A stretch of 64,000 bases of DNA from Candidatus Muiribacterium halophilum (GCA_023228995.1 JALOAD010000003.1:1-64000); one strand, 5' to 3'. Counted from the first letter of the stretch, positions 1 through 8,757 are shown. A program made the numbers and translations. The notes: a model not told the origin generated them from the sequence alone.

Positions 1-17
1 TTGATTTCATTATTCAA
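1..17 (-). CDS. 5' end of a gene running off the left edge
   Basis: On the minus strand an AAGGAG ribosome binding site (plus-strand 25-30) sits seven bases before a TTG codon at 17. That codon opens a frame continuing past the window edge, with first residues M-N-N-E-I. An ATG at 10 is in another frame and badly spaced. Only five codons are visible, so no function can be given. The call rests on the good SD spacing and on TTG being used elsewhere in this window with strong SD sites. Confidence 0.3.
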
Positions 18-97
18 AAAATTTCTCCTTACTTTATATTATCAATTTTTAATTATTAATTATTAATTTTTAATTTTTAATTGCTTCATTAGCTCTG

Positions 98-193
98 TCA
101 TCCCGGTACTATTCTGAGCCGGGATCTGTTTTTGATATTTTTATCATTACAATAACGCAAAAAAATAATCATTCGGTACTATTCGATATTTTA
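98..193 (+). repeat. Composite dispersed repeat, copy 1 (first half)
   Basis: A palindrome (ATCCCGG ... CCGGGAT around TACTATTCTGAG) is followed by a conserved tail: TTTTTGATATTTTTATCATT, ACAATAACGC, an A run, and CATTCGGTACTATTCGATATTTTAC. The same tail recurs near 6920-6985, 51980-52035 and 52335-52390. The end of the repeat overlaps the stop codon of the minus-strand gene that ends at 191, so the repeat appears to supply that stop. Confidence 0.75.
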
Positions 194-1288
194 CCTTAAT
201 AATCTTAAAAAAAATCTTCCGCTCAAAAATAATTTTAAATAACTTATTTTGCCATGTGCTATAAGAAATATTTCTCTTCCTAATTTTGTCATAAAAAAAT
301 ATAATAATTTGTGTTTGAATATTTTGAGAAGTTTGTAAAATATATAAATTATCAACATTTCAAATTTGTTTTTATTTAATATATGTTTTTTAATTTCTTT
401 TTTGTATTTATTATTTTCTTTATTTTTTAATATTATTTCTGCTGCAATTTTCCCAGATAAGAATGCATTATATATACCTTCTCCAAATATTGGTGAAGTT
501 GCTGCTAATGAATCTCCTACATAGATTATTTTACCTTTTATTATTTCTTTTTTTTCAAAACAAGGAATCCATGCACCTTTTATTGTTTTATTTAATATAT
601 TTAATTTAAGATCTTTACACATTTTATAAAAAGCTTTTTTTACCTCATATACATCTCTACTTCCTATACCTACAACAACTTTTTTCCCAGTTGGAAATAT
701 CCATCCATATCCTCTTGAAACATATCCATATATAAAATTTGTTGGGGTGTTTTTATCAAATTCTTTTAATGAAAATTCTGTCTGCATTGTAAAATAAAAA
801 TCACCATTTTTTATATTATTTTTAAAAAACTCGCTTACTCCTCTAGCACATATTATTCTTTCTGCTCTAAAACTCCCTTTTGGGGTTTTAATTATTCTAT
901 TATTTTTTATTTCAAGAACTTTATTATCAAAAATTATTTCTATATTGTTTTCTATAGCTTTTTTTAAAAGAATATTATCTAGAATACTTCTATGGGTAAA
1001 ATAATATGGATAATCACTTTTTCCGCTAACAACTTCTTTTTGTCTATATTTTATAGAATATGTATTTGATTTAGATGTAATTATTTTTTTTAAATCAATT
1101 TTTGATATAAAGGGTGCATTTTTAAGAAATGCAACAGCTTTATAAGTAAGTCCACCTGCACAAAGTTTATTACCTATCTGTTTTTCTTTTTCTATAACAA
1201 GTATTTTTTTATTATTTTTTGCAAGATAATTTGCAGCTATAAGTCCACTAACTCCTGCTCCAACTATAATTACATCATACTTTTTCAC
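191..1288 (-). CDS. FAD-dependent oxidoreductase, geranylgeranyl reductase family
   Basis: A 365-residue flavoprotein. The N-terminus carries a Rossmann dinucleotide fold with GAGVSG at residues 10-15 and a following acidic residue in VIEKE for the FAD ribose. CAGGLT near residue 43 and YVGDSLAATSPIFGEG near 260 match the family of geranylgeranyl reductases and related flavoprotein hydrogenases/reductases. In such proteins the second motif contacts the FAD pyrophosphate. The C-terminal 70 residues are basic and hydrophobic, so membrane association is possible. The family reduces isoprenoid chains or acts as a generic electron-transfer flavoprotein, and the substrate cannot be read here. The start is GTG, with a GGAG-like site rather far upstream. 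The stop codon lies in a dispersed repeat, so the last residues may differ from orthologues. Confidence 0.75.
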   Translation of the reverse strand: MKKYDVIIVGAGVSGLIAANYLAKNNKKILVIEKEKQIGNKLCAGGLTYKAVAFLKNAPFISKIDLKKIITSKSNTYSIKYRQKEVVSGKSDYPYYFTHRSILDNILLKKAIENNIEIIFDNKVLEIKNNRIIKTPKGSFRAERIICARGVSEFFKNNIKNGDFYFTMQTEFSLKEFDKNTPTNFIYGYVSRGYGWIFPTGKKVVVGIGSRDVYEVKKAFYKMCKDLKLNILNKTIKGAWIPCFEKKEIIKGKIIYVGDSLAATSPIFGEGIYNAFLSGKIAAEIILKNKENNKYKKEIKKHILNKNKFEMLIIYIFYKLLKIFKHKLLYFFMTKLGREIFLIAHGKISYLKLFLSGRFFLRLLR

Positions 1289-1336
1289 TTTAATTTATAA
1301 ACTCCAGAATAATATCTTTTATAAAATAAAATTGAA

Positions 1337-2704
1337 TTATTTTTTATAAATCATTCTTACATATGATTTAGCAAGACCCATTTTTTCATATACTCTAATT
1401 GCTTTATTATTTTTTAAATCAACATGTAGTGAAAAATCTCCTTCTGTAAGTTCTATAGCTTTTTTCATAAGAAGAGTTCCTATACCTCTTGAACCTTTAT
1501 TTAAATCAGAACCAATATATACAAGATGATATTGAGGAATAACTTGACTCATTGGCATTTTTACAATTACACAAACTCCTGTTATTTTATTTCCAGTATA
1601 TGCACCAAGTACAAAACCTGATTTTAGAGCATTTTCAACAGCTTCTTTTGTACAATTATAATCATCACCATATTCAGCAAGAAATTCCATTACAATATGA
1701 ATATATGACTCTTTTTCATTTTCACTAAGATTTGATAATTCTCTTACTTCAATTGCAGGCTGACCATCTTCCATAAGAAATACATTAATACTATTAGGTT
1801 TTATTTTACCTTCATTAAAAAGAATATCAAATCCTTGAAAAGCTATGCAACCACGGGATTTTATTTTAATATGTTCTCTTTTTTTTATAAGTTCAGAATA
1901 CCTGAAAATTTGATTTTTATCAGCACAAATAATACTTCCACCAGAATCATAAACAGCATTAAGCACGCCTTGAGCATCAGTTATCTTATATTTGAAAGTA
2001 CTTCTATTAACTTTTCTTCCTTTAATGGTTTCTGAATATGCATCTTTAACATCCTCACTGCCTTCAAGAAAAGCTTTATATATATTATTATCTTTTTCTG
2101 TACATACTGCGTGAATTTTAGGTATTCTATCAATAATTCCTTTATGCCATAAAACTCTAAACCCATTATGCATTGCAAGAGCTAAAGCACCGTCACCTAG
2201 AAACATAAATAGATTATCTGGATTAACTATTGTTTTTTTTACAATTTCTTCAGCAATTTCACCATAAACAGCATTTGAAATACCTATATTATCATAACCT
2301 GGATTTGCATTATACCATCCGTTTTTTTTAGCATCAGCAAAAGAAAACTGAAAAGAATCATTATAAGTTTTCCCTTTTTCAACAATTGTTACACCTTCCA
2401 TGTGAAACCAGCTTTTTTTCTTTTCAAATGATTTTTCAGGCATATATATAATGCATTTCATATCCATTGTGCTTGAAACATAAGCAATTGATTCACCAAG
2501 TGGTCCTAAAGATGCAACTGAAATAGTATAGAATCCAAGCTGTTTAGCTTCTTTTACAAGTGCTGCTGCAAGTCTATCCTGAATTCTTCCTGTTGGATTC
2601 GTACCTTCAAGCTTGAAAAATATTCTCTGATCTGGAAAATATTCTTCGAGACCCGATGCATTATAAAAAACTGTATTACCTGTTCTTTTTAAAATTTGTA
2701 CCAT
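1337..2704 (-). CDS. PLP-fold type II pseudo-enzyme fused to a GNAT acetyltransferase domain
   Basis: A 455-residue protein. The start chosen is the ATG at 2704, which has AGGAGG a few bases upstream; a longer frame reaches 2791 without such a site. Residues 1 to about 310 resemble the cysteine synthase/threonine synthase fold: TGNT near the start, KLEGTNPTGRIQDR, then a long Rossmann-like part. The canonical Schiff-base lysine (G-S-x-K-D-R) is replaced by glutamine (GRIQDR), and the substrate-binding S-G-N-T loop reads ASLGPLGES, so PLP catalysis looks lost. Residues about 330-455 are a GNAT fold, with SRGIGTLLMKKA (acetyl-CoA pyrophosphate loop) and NNKAIRVYEKMGL. Possibly a substrate-sensing or amino-acid-binding module driving acetylation; this is inference. 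It lies upstream of mcmA1 on the same strand, but 230 bp apart. Confidence 0.7.
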   Translation of the reverse strand: MVQILKRTGNTVFYNASGLEEYFPDQRIFFKLEGTNPTGRIQDRLAAALVKEAKQLGFYTISVASLGPLGESIAYVSSTMDMKCIIYMPEKSFEKKKSWFHMEGVTIVEKGKTYNDSFQFSFADAKKNGWYNANPGYDNIGISNAVYGEIAEEIVKKTIVNPDNLFMFLGDGALALAMHNGFRVLWHKGIIDRIPKIHAVCTEKDNNIYKAFLEGSEDVKDAYSETIKGRKVNRSTFKYKITDAQGVLNAVYDSGGSIICADKNQIFRYSELIKKREHIKIKSRGCIAFQGFDILFNEGKIKPNSINVFLMEDGQPAIEVRELSNLSENEKESYIHIVMEFLAEYGDDYNCTKEAVENALKSGFVLGAYTGNKITGVCVIVKMPMSQVIPQYHLVYIGSDLNKGSRGIGTLLMKKAIELTEGDFSLHVDLKNNKAIRVYEKMGLAKSYVRMIYKK

Positions 2705-2937
2705 TTTTCCTCCTATTTTTTTAAATAAAAAACCTTTTTTTGTTTTTTTATCATTCCATGTCTGAAATTGAACTCTTCGATTAAATAACAAGAATTTTAT
2801 TGCATTGATATATTATAACATAAAGTTACTATAAAAACAAATTATAGAATAAAGTTGGGGGTTGAGGGTTTATTAGCTTTTAACACGCAACCCCTTAAAC
2901 TATATAACTCTTTAACTAGTACTTTTTTCTTTATTTT

Positions 2938-4614
2938 TTAAAATATTTTTTGATTATACTCACCAAATATTCCTCTTAAAGTATTACAAATTTCTCCTAG
3001 TGTACAATAAGCTTTTACACTTTCAATAACAATAGGAAAGAGATTTATATTAGGATCTTTTGCGGAACTTTCAAGTTTTTTAAGACATTCCTGAACTTTA
3101 TTATTATCTCTACTTTCTTTAATTTTATTTAATTTAGCAATTTGTCTAACCTGAACACTCATATCAACTCTAAGAAGATTTTTTGGAGCTTGTTCTTCAA
3201 CTTTATGCTTATTAACTCCAACAACAACAGTATCATTAGTTTCAACAGATTTCTGATAATCATAAGCTGATTTTTGAATTTCATTTTGAATATATCCGTT
3301 TTCAATAGCCTGAGGCGCTCCACCCATTTCATCAATTCTATTAATATAATCAAAAGCTTTTTTTTCAATATCATCAGTAAGCTTTTCAATATAATAAGAA
3401 CCACCAAGTGGATCTATACTATCTGTAACCCCAGTTTCTTCTGCAATTATCTGTTGAGTTCTCAAAGCAATTCTTACTGATTCTTCAGTTGGAAGTGCTA
3501 AAGCTTCATCTTTTGAATTAGTATGAAGTGATTGAGTTCCACCCAAAACAGCTGATAAAGCTTGAATTGCAACTCTTACAATATTATTATCTGGTTGTTG
3601 AGCAGTTAAAGTAGAACCGCCTGTTTGAGCATGAAATCTTAACATCATTGATTTTTCTTTTTTTGCATTAAATCTTTCTTTCATAATTTTTGCCCACATT
3701 CTTCTTGCTGCTCTAAATTTAGCTATTTCTTCAAAAAATCCATTATGTGCATTAAAGAAAAACGATAATCTTGAAGCAAATGAATCAACATCCATTCCAG
3801 CATCAACAGCAGCCTGAACATAAGCAATACCATCAGCCAAAGTAAAAGCTACTTCCTGTGCTGCATCTGAACCTGCTTCTCTAATATGATAGCCAGAAAT
3901 TGAAATTGTATTCCAATTAGGAATTTTTTCTTTACAATATTCAAAAATATTAGTTATAAGTCTCATTGAAGGCTTTGGTGGAAATATATATGTACCACGA
4001 GCTATATATTCTTTTAAAATATCATTTTGAATAGTTCCATTAAGCTTTTCAGGAGCAACTCCCTGTTTTTCTCCAACTGCAATATACATTGCAAGAAGAA
4101 CCATCGAAGGAGCATTTATAGTCATTGAAGTTGAAACTTTATCAAGAGGAATTCCATCAAAGAGAATTTCCATATCAGCTAAAGAATCTATTGCAACACC
4201 AACTTTACCAACTTCACCTTCACTCATTGCATCATCTGAATCATACCCAATTTGAGTTGGTAAATCAAAAGCTACAGAAAGTCCACTTGTTCCATTTGCA
4301 AGCAAATACTTATACCTTTCATTTGTTTCTTCTGCTGTTGCAAAACCAGCATATTGTCGCATTGTCCAGAATCTACCTCTAAACATTGTAGGCTGAACAC
4401 CTCTTGTAAAAGGATATTTTCCTGGAAGTCCAAGTTTATTGTAATCAGAATTTTCATCTGGACCATAAACTCTATCTATATTTAAACCAAAATTCGTTTT
4501 AAATTCTTTTTTTCTTTCAGGAAATCTTGACAAAGTCTTGTTAACAGATGTTTCTTCCCAACTTTTTTTAGCATCATTGAATTTTTTTACAATTTCTTCT
4601 CTGTAATTTCCCAT
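2938..4614 (-). CDS. mcmA1: Methylmalonyl-CoA mutase, catalytic subunit (lacks B12 domain)
   Basis: A 558-residue TIM-barrel catalytic subunit that interconverts methylmalonyl-CoA and succinyl-CoA with adenosylcobalamin. Family hallmarks are visible in order: [20 protein letters not shown] near residue 67, [42 protein letters not shown] and [16 protein letters not shown]. The chain ends right after the barrel and linker, so the cobalamin-binding domain is missing. It is supplied by the separate 129-residue protein at 6187-6576, as in archaeal-type split mutases. The ATG has GGAG upstream. It is the last gene of the minus-strand series mcmA2-meaB-mce-mcmA1, separated from mce by a 274-bp hairpin-rich gap. 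It probably connects propionate/succinate interconversion to amino-acid fermentation. Confidence 0.96.
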   Translation of the reverse strand: MGNYREEIVKKFNDAKKSWEETSVNKTLSRFPERKKEFKTNFGLNIDRVYGPDENSDYNKLGLPGKYPFTRGVQPTMFRGRFWTMRQYAGFATAEETNERYKYLLANGTSGLSVAFDLPTQIGYDSDDAMSEGEVGKVGVAIDSLADMEILFDGIPLDKVSTSMTINAPSMVLLAMYIAVGEKQGVAPEKLNGTIQNDILKEYIARGTYIFPPKPSMRLITNIFEYCKEKIPNWNTISISGYHIREAGSDAAQEVAFTLADGIAYVQAAVDAGMDVDSFASRLSFFFNAHNGFFEEIAKFRAARRMWAKIMKERFNAKKEKSMMLRFHAQTGGSTLTAQQPDNNIVRVAIQALSAVLGGTQSLHTNSKDEALALPTEESVRIALRTQQIIAEETGVTDSIDPLGGSYYIEKLTDDIEKKAFDYINRIDEMGGAPQAIENGYIQNEIQKSAYDYQKSVETNDTVVVGVNKHKVEEQAPKNLLRVDMSVQVRQIAKLNKIKESRDNNKVQECLKKLESSAKDPNINLFPIVIESVKAYCTLGEICNTLRGIFGEYNQKIF

Positions 4615-4888
4615 AAAATCTCCTCAAAGATATTTTTTTAATAACTGTTAGCATAACTTAGTTATATTATGACTAATTTATAGTTAGCGGTAGCTATGCT
4701 ACCTAGTTAGCACTGCTGTTAGCAGTTAGTAAGTATAAATCATAAAATAACTGTAACTGCAATTTGTCATGGCTTTAACATTTTAAATCTGAGAATAGTG
4801 AAATGGATTTAAAGCCTTTACTATCTCACCCTTTCACCATCTCACTACTTCACGCTTTTTAATTCTTAATTAGCAAAGTTCCTTTGCT
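4615..4888. repeat. Intergenic hairpin array between mce and mcmA1
   Basis: No gene is seen here. The stretch holds several short perfect hairpins separated by TTAGTTA/TAATTAG-like words: GGTAGCTATGCTACC, ACTGCTGTTAGCAGT and, near 4870, AGCAAAGTTCCTTTGCT. Similar arrays with different stems occur at about 14595-14700, 37055-37090 and 42980-43050. A patch of pyrimidine-rich low complexity (CTCACCCTTTCACC) precedes position 4860. Possible roles are transcript processing between two cistrons, attenuation, or a repeat family; none is demonstrated. Confidence 0.55.
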
Positions 4889-5272
4889 CTACCCTTCACA
4901 AATTTCTAGTAAAACTCCATTTGTTGATTTAGGATGTATAAAAGCAATTTTTTTACCATGAGCACCCATTCTTGGAACCTTATCAATCAAAACATAACCT
5001 TTTTCTTCTAATTCTTTAAGTTTTTTAGCAACATCAGGAACATTTATAGCAATATGATGAATTCCCTCACCTTTTTTTTCAATAAATTTACCAATTGCTG
5101 AACTAGTATCCACAGGTTCAAGAAGTTCAATCGTTGATTCTCCAAAAGGATAAAATCCAATTTTCATACCATCAAGCACTTCTGTATGCTCCATTTCAAC
5201 ACCTAAATCTTCATATAGTTTACCAGATTCTTTCATACTTTTAACAGCAATACCAATATGATCTATTTTCAT
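4889..5272 (-). CDS. mce: Methylmalonyl-CoA epimerase
   Basis: A 127-residue vicinal-oxygen-chelate protein that racemises (R)- and (S)-methylmalonyl-CoA for the mutase. Metal ligands of the family are visible: H5 in MKIDHIGIAV, the mid-protein GIHHIAINV His, and Glu near the C-terminus in NGVLLEICEG. STIELLEP supplies the central Glu. Length and the two beta-alpha-beta-beta-beta repeats match the family. The start overlaps the meaB stop by four bases, which indicates translational coupling. Confidence 0.95.
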   Translation of the reverse strand: MKIDHIGIAVKSMKESGKLYEDLGVEMEHTEVLDGMKIGFYPFGESTIELLEPVDTSSAIGKFIEKKGEGIHHIAINVPDVAKKLKELEEKGYVLIDKVPRMGAHGKKIAFIHPKSTNGVLLEICEG

Positions 5273-6183
5273 TTCAACACTCCCGATATAATATTTTTAG
5301 CAGCCATAAGAGGTTCAATTTCACCTTTTATAATTTTATCAGAATTTTCCTCAAAAAACTCTGGATATTTTTGTTGCACCAAATTTTCAACAACAAGATA
5401 TAATTTAGCCATAAGCTCATGCTTTGCTTTCATTTCTTTTCTAAATCTAACGCTTTCAGGATTATTCAATATATAATCTGAGTGTTTATTAATTTTTTCG
5501 ACTAATTCAACAACACCCTCACCATTTATAGCTTGAGTTTTTAAAATAGGAGGATTCCATTTTCTTGGATTAAGATTTATCCAATAATTAATTATATTAA
5601 AAGTCTTTTCAGCTTCATTTTTTATATCAGCTTTATTAACAACAAAAATATCCGCTATTTCCATAACTCCAGCCTTAAGAGCCTGCATATCATCACCACT
5701 TGCAGGATGAAGCACCAGAACAACAGTATCAGAAAATTTTACTATATCAATTTCATCTTGACCTACACCAACTGTCTCGACAATAATATAATCATAATTA
5801 TAAACACTAAAAGCTTTGATTATATCGGGAGTTGATACAGAAAGACCTCCAAGATGATTTCTATTTGAAAGACTTCTTATAAAAACATTAGGATTTGTAG
5901 AATGTTCTTGCATTCTAACTCTATCTCCAAGTAAAGCACCGGTTGAAAAAAACGAAGATGGATCAATTGCAATAACAGCAACTTTACCTTTTTTTGTAAA
6001 CTCAGATATAAGCTTATTAGTCAAAGTGCTTTTTCCAGCACCAGGCGGACCTGTAATTCCAATAACATGGGATTTTGAGGGATTTTTTAGACAAAGGCTT
6101 TCAAGTTTTTCAAGAGCAATAATATCTTGATTTTCAACTTGCGTAATAAATCTTGAAAGTTCTCTAATCCTTATATAATCCAT
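5269..6183 (-). CDS. meaB: MeaB-type GTPase chaperone of methylmalonyl-CoA mutase
   Basis: A 304-residue G3E-family GTPase (ArgK/MeaB). Walker A is GPPGAGKS at residues 45-52. The switch and base regions follow: AIDPSSFFSTGALLGDR, ETVGVGQDE and VVNKAD. In characterised members it protects the B12 mutase from inactivation and gates cobalamin loading with GTP hydrolysis. It sits directly between the B12 subunit gene (3-bp gap) and mce (4-bp overlap), so an operon is clear. The ATG is followed immediately by conserved sequence, and no alternative start is needed. Confidence 0.95.
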   Translation of the reverse strand: MDYIRIRELSRFITQVENQDIIALEKLESLCLKNPSKSHVIGITGPPGAGKSTLTNKLISEFTKKGKVAVIAIDPSSFFSTGALLGDRVRMQEHSTNPNVFIRSLSNRNHLGGLSVSTPDIIKAFSVYNYDYIIVETVGVGQDEIDIVKFSDTVVLVLHPASGDDMQALKAGVMEIADIFVVNKADIKNEAEKTFNIINYWINLNPRKWNPPILKTQAINGEGVVELVEKINKHSDYILNNPESVRFRKEMKAKHELMAKLYLVVENLVQQKYPEFFEENSDKIIKGEIEPLMAAKNIISGVLK

Positions 6184-6186
6184 TAT

Positions 6187-6576
6187 TTAAGCATTATCCT
6201 TTATAAAATCAACACATTCTTTAAGACTTGTACCTGGAGTAAAAACTTCCATAATCCCATTTTCTTTAAGAAACGGTATATCTTCACCTGGAATAACTCC
6301 GCCACCAAATACTTTTATATCTTCACCACCTCTTTCCTTAAGTAATTTAACAACTTTAGGTAAAAGTGTGTTATGAGCACCTGAAAGAATAGAAAGTCCG
6401 ATAAAATCAACATCTTCTTGAATTGCAGCAGAAACTATCTGTTCGGGTGTTTGTCTAAGTCCTGTATAAATAACTTCCATACCAGCATCTTTCAACGCTT
6501 GTGCTACAACTTTTGCACCTCGATCATGACCATCAAGTCCGGGTTTTGCAATAAGTACTCTTATTTTTTTACCCAC
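6187..6576 (-). CDS. mcmA2: Methylmalonyl-CoA mutase, cobalamin-binding subunit
   Basis: A 129-residue B12-binding Rossmann domain. DGHDRG at residues 15-20 carries the lower-ligand histidine H17 (the D-x-H-x-x-G motif). LSILSGAHN and [11 protein letters not shown] complete the nucleotide-loop contacts. It completes the split mutase with the 558-residue catalytic subunit encoded at 2938-4614. It is the first gene of the operon. The ATG is preceded by a GGAGG-like site. Confidence 0.95.
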   Translation of the reverse strand: MGKKIRVLIAKPGLDGHDRGAKVVAQALKDAGMEVIYTGLRQTPEQIVSAAIQEDVDFIGLSILSGAHNTLLPKVVKLLKERGGEDIKVFGGGVIPGEDIPFLKENGIMEVFTPGTSLKECVDFIKDNA

Positions 6577-6767
6577 AAATTCCTCCCACTAGCATATTAT
6601 TTAATATTTAAAAACAAAATTATATTTTATGAACGACAAAATTTTAACACGGAAGCCTGTTTTATTCAACATAGAAGTTAGAAAAATCAGAAAACAATTG
6701 AGTCTTCTGATTAAATAAACAAAAATCAATATAATATCGTTTCAAAGTAAATTACATATAAAAAAGT

Positions 6768-6990
6768 GTCATCCCGGCACTATTCTGAATTTTTGTCATC
6801 CCAGCACTATTCTGAATTTCTGTCATCCCAGCACTATTCTGAATTTTTGTCATCCCAGCACTATTCTGAATTTTTGTCATCCCAGCACTATTCTGAATTT
6901 CTGTCATCCCGGTATGATTCTGAGCCGGGATCTGTTTTTGATATTTTTATCATTACACTAACGCAAAAAAATAATCATTCGGTATTTTAG
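6768..6990 (+). repeat. 27-bp tandem array running into a composite repeat (copy 2)
   Basis: The unit begins GTCATCCC and continues with GCACTATTCTGAATTTTT. It starts at 6768, 6795, 6822, 6849, 6876 and 6903, an exact period of 27. The sixth unit becomes the full palindrome (ATCCCGG...CCGGGAT) and continues into the same tail as at 98-193 (TATCATTACACTAACGC, CATTCGGTATTTTAG). Because 27 is a multiple of three, the array produces a spurious open frame with a repeated S-x-H-Y-S-E-F-L-S peptide; no start signal supports translation. Confidence 0.85.
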
Positions 6991-7141
6991 AGGCTGTTGA
7001 AAAAGTTATGTTTTCTTTTTTTCAAACTTAACTTTAAAAACAAACAGCATGGTCAGGCCGACCTATGTAAGCTAAAATTTGAGATCGGCACAGACCCTAT
7101 TTTTGTTTCAATGTTTGTTCATTTTAGTTTTTCAACATCCT
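6991..7141. mobile_element. MITE-like element with 14-bp terminal inverted repeats
   Basis: Left end AGGCTGTTGAAAAA, right end TTTTTCAACATCCT (reverse complement AGGATGTTGAAAAA, 13 of 14 identical). The element is 151 bp with no coding frame. It interrupts the composite repeat: the left half ends at 6990 and the right half (TTTACCTTCCTTCACTTATA...) resumes at about 7143, whereas uninterrupted copies exist at 51980-52150 and 52335-52510. A diverged second copy lies at 8901-9010. GGCTGTTGAAAAA-type ends occur in some DDE transposon families, so it may be mobilised in trans. No clear target duplication was found. Confidence 0.65.
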
Positions 7142-7245
7142 CTTTTACCTTCCTTCACTTATAATACATCCGTATATTATATGCTTCGCAACGTTCACTC
7201 AAGTTACCGAGTAGATTTTTTTTTTGCTTTTGTTTATAGAAACGC
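7142..7245 (+). repeat. Composite repeat, copy 2 (second half)
   Basis: TTCACTTATAATACATCCGT, ATATTATATGCTTCGCAACG, TTCACTCAAGTTACCGAGTA and GATTTTTTTTTTGC are nearly identical to 52064-52150 and 52425-52510. The remaining 7246-7493 region is AT-rich and holds only the tiny frame at 7393-7458. Confidence 0.8.
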
Positions 7246-7392
7246 CCTTATTTTATTCGAATTAGATTTTACATATTTTTATACATAACTTGCTTGTATT
7301 AATAGTAAAATAAATCAATGAATTTTCTTTAAAAAACAGCTTAAATATTGTTTAATATACTCTGATAATAAAACAAAATTAAAGGGATATAT

Positions 7393-7458
7393 ATGAATTT
7401 TTTAGATTTTTTTATAAAAGATATAGGTGGGGAAAAAATAATAATAAATTTAGTATAA
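7393..7458 (+). CDS. Tiny 21-codon ORF, possibly a gene remnant
   Basis: ATG with AAAGGG seven bases upstream, encoding M-N-F-L-D-F-F-I-K-D-I-G-G-E-K and a short hydrophobic end, then TAA. The good SD spacing is the only support. It could be the N-terminal stump of a gene truncated in this repeat-rich island, or chance. It is convergent with the SecB-like gene. Confidence 0.2.
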   Translation: MNFLDFFIKDIGGEKIIINLV

Positions 7459-7493
7459 TTATTGAGAGAATTCAATTACGAAAAATAGAAGGT

Positions 7494-7883
7494 TCAATTA
7501 GTAAAATTCACTGTAGGTAATATAATTGGTGCTATTCCCATTTGTGCAGTTATTGATGTTAGTGAGGCTCTAATAAAAGGAAAAAGAATTGCCGGAGCAT
7601 TTATTTTCATTAACTTATCATGCTGTTCTTTTTCAATATTATCTCCAAATTCAAAAAAACCAACTGATGTAACTATAATATTTAAAAAGTTATTCTCATC
7701 ACAAACATTTACAGTCAAAAATAATTGAAACTTGTTTTTATCTATTATTTTACTATCGCTTTTAATTTCTATTAAAAGTTCTCTTTTAGCTTCTTTTAAA
7801 TATTCCGGTTTAATATTAAAATTAAATCCTATTATTTTATAATCATCAAATTTAAGAAATTTATTATCATTTTTCACTTTCAT
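7494..7883 (-). CDS. SecB-like chaperone, third gene of an accessory cassette
   Basis: A 129-residue protein. The C-terminal third matches the SecB signature: NAPAILFPFIRASLTSITA followed by a G-x-x-P-I-I-L-P-T-V-N-F ending, compared with the SecB pattern LFPYAR...FPxLxLxPVNF. The N-terminal beta-strand region (KIIGFNFNIK, LFLTVNVCDENNF) also fits. SecB-like chaperones outside the general secretion role are known from tripartite toxin-antitoxin-chaperone modules, where they bind the antitoxin tail. Here the gene is the last of three minus-strand genes joined by 4-bp ATGA overlaps, behind a HEPN-type gene, in a repeat-bounded island. That context argues for a cassette-specific chaperone rather than housekeeping SecB. 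The assignment to a TAC-like module is inference. Confidence 0.7.
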   Translation of the reverse strand: MKVKNDNKFLKFDDYKIIGFNFNIKPEYLKEAKRELLIEIKSDSKIIDKNKFQLFLTVNVCDENNFLNIIVTSVGFFEFGDNIEKEQHDKLMKINAPAILFPFIRASLTSITAQMGIAPIILPTVNFTN

Positions 7884-8323
7884 GCTGCAACACCCCTAAA
7901 ATCCGAATCAACTTCAAAAGGATTATTTTTCGATTTAAACACATTATTTATTGAATTACTAGTTGAAAAATTTTTCAATTCATCAGAAAAGATTTCTTCC
8001 ATATTATAACTAGAATTGAAATCAGACTTCCCCCAACTTTTTAATAAGTTTTCCTGAATTAATAAAGGTTTATTTCCTTCTACCCAATCAAAATAAAAAG
8101 AATCAACAATAACATCATATCTTTCATATTTTTCTAATATGTCATATATAAATTCAATATAGTCATTCATTCTATCGTCTTCAATCGGATTTAAAGAGTA
8201 AATATTAATATATTCAATATCCTCGTTATTATCATAAAAATCAGGCGTTTTCTTTGTTTCAGAATTAATTAATATGTTTTTTTTACTTAATTTTTGATTT
8301 ATTTTATTAATAATAATATTCAT
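7880..8323 (-). CDS. Unknown middle gene of the SecB/HEPN cassette
   Basis: A 147-residue, acidic, unrecognised protein. The N-terminal half has hydrophobic segments (IEYINIYSLNP, YDVIVDSFYFDW). The last 40 residues are low-complexity and Asn/Ser/Asp-rich, ending N-P-F-E-V-D-S-D-F-R-G-V-A-A. It overlaps the HEPN gene by ATGA and its own stop overlaps the SecB-like start by ATGA, so all three are co-translated. A disordered hydrophobic-tipped C-terminus next to a SecB-like gene is what one would expect of a chaperone-addicted antitoxin, but no DNA-binding or toxin motif is visible. Confidence 0.6.
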   Translation of the reverse strand: MNIIINKINQKLSKKNILINSETKKTPDFYDNNEDIEYINIYSLNPIEDDRMNDYIEFIYDILEKYERYDVIVDSFYFDWVEGNKPLLIQENLLKSWGKSDFNSSYNMEEIFSDELKNFSTSNSINNVFKSKNNPFEVDSDFRGVAA

Positions 8324-8751
8324 ATACAGTCCTCAATTCCTATTATTGAAATATATTCTTTAAAAGCATCTTCAGATTTCATTCCTAATCTTATAAATTC
8401 TCTTTCAGCAATAACTCGATCGCTAGAATAATCAGCAATAACTCGATTATTATATAAATCGTTTAAGATACGACAAACCTTTAATTTTTTCAATTTTTTA
8501 TCTGCCTTCATCCTAAAACTTAATTGTTTTATAATCTGGCTATGTTTATAATAAATTTCTGAATCGCCATGTTTTCCTTGAGGTTCAATACCTAAATTTT
8601 CCATAAATATTGAAGATAATATGTAAAAGGAATAATAAGCACGATTTGCCCAAGAATTAAAAAAATTATTTTTACCACATATTACAGAAGACTCAAAAGC
8701 TTCTTTAGACTTTTCAATATAAATGTCAGTATTAAATTTTTTGTGACACAT
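8320..8751 (-). CDS. HEPN-domain (UPF0332-like) protein, first gene of the cassette
   Basis: A 143-residue helical protein. FFNSWANRAYYSFYILSSIF near residues 29-48 is the characteristic first HEPN helix pair (N-R-A-Y-Y-x-x-F). RVIADYSSDRVIAEREF near 104-120 matches the R-x-x-A-D-Y segment of UPF0332-like proteins. The catalytic R-x4-6-H of RNase HEPN toxins is not evident, so it may be a non-nucleolytic or antitoxin-type HEPN. It has no Shine-Dalgarno. A promoter places the transcript start on the ATG (see 8758-8786). Confidence 0.65.
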   Translation of the reverse strand: MCHKKFNTDIYIEKSKEAFESSVICGKNNFFNSWANRAYYSFYILSSIFMENLGIEPQGKHGDSEIYYKHSQIIKQLSFRMKADKKLKKLKVCRILNDLYNNRVIADYSSDRVIAEREFIRLGMKSEDAFKEYISIIGIEDCI

Positions 8752-8757
8752 ACTAAT

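Noticed and set aside
6768-6930. Possible CRISPR array
   Set aside because: Units are directly tandem with no unique spacers and no cas genes nearby.
6766-6990. Open frame encoding a repetitive S-S-Q-H-Y-S-E-F-L peptide
   Set aside because: It is produced entirely by the 27-bp repeat (a multiple of three) and runs on into the composite repeat; no SD or promoter fits.
7079-7288. Open frame across the MITE-like element and the composite repeat
   Set aside because: It crosses an insertion boundary and consists of repeat sequence; the same repeat elsewhere does not keep the frame.
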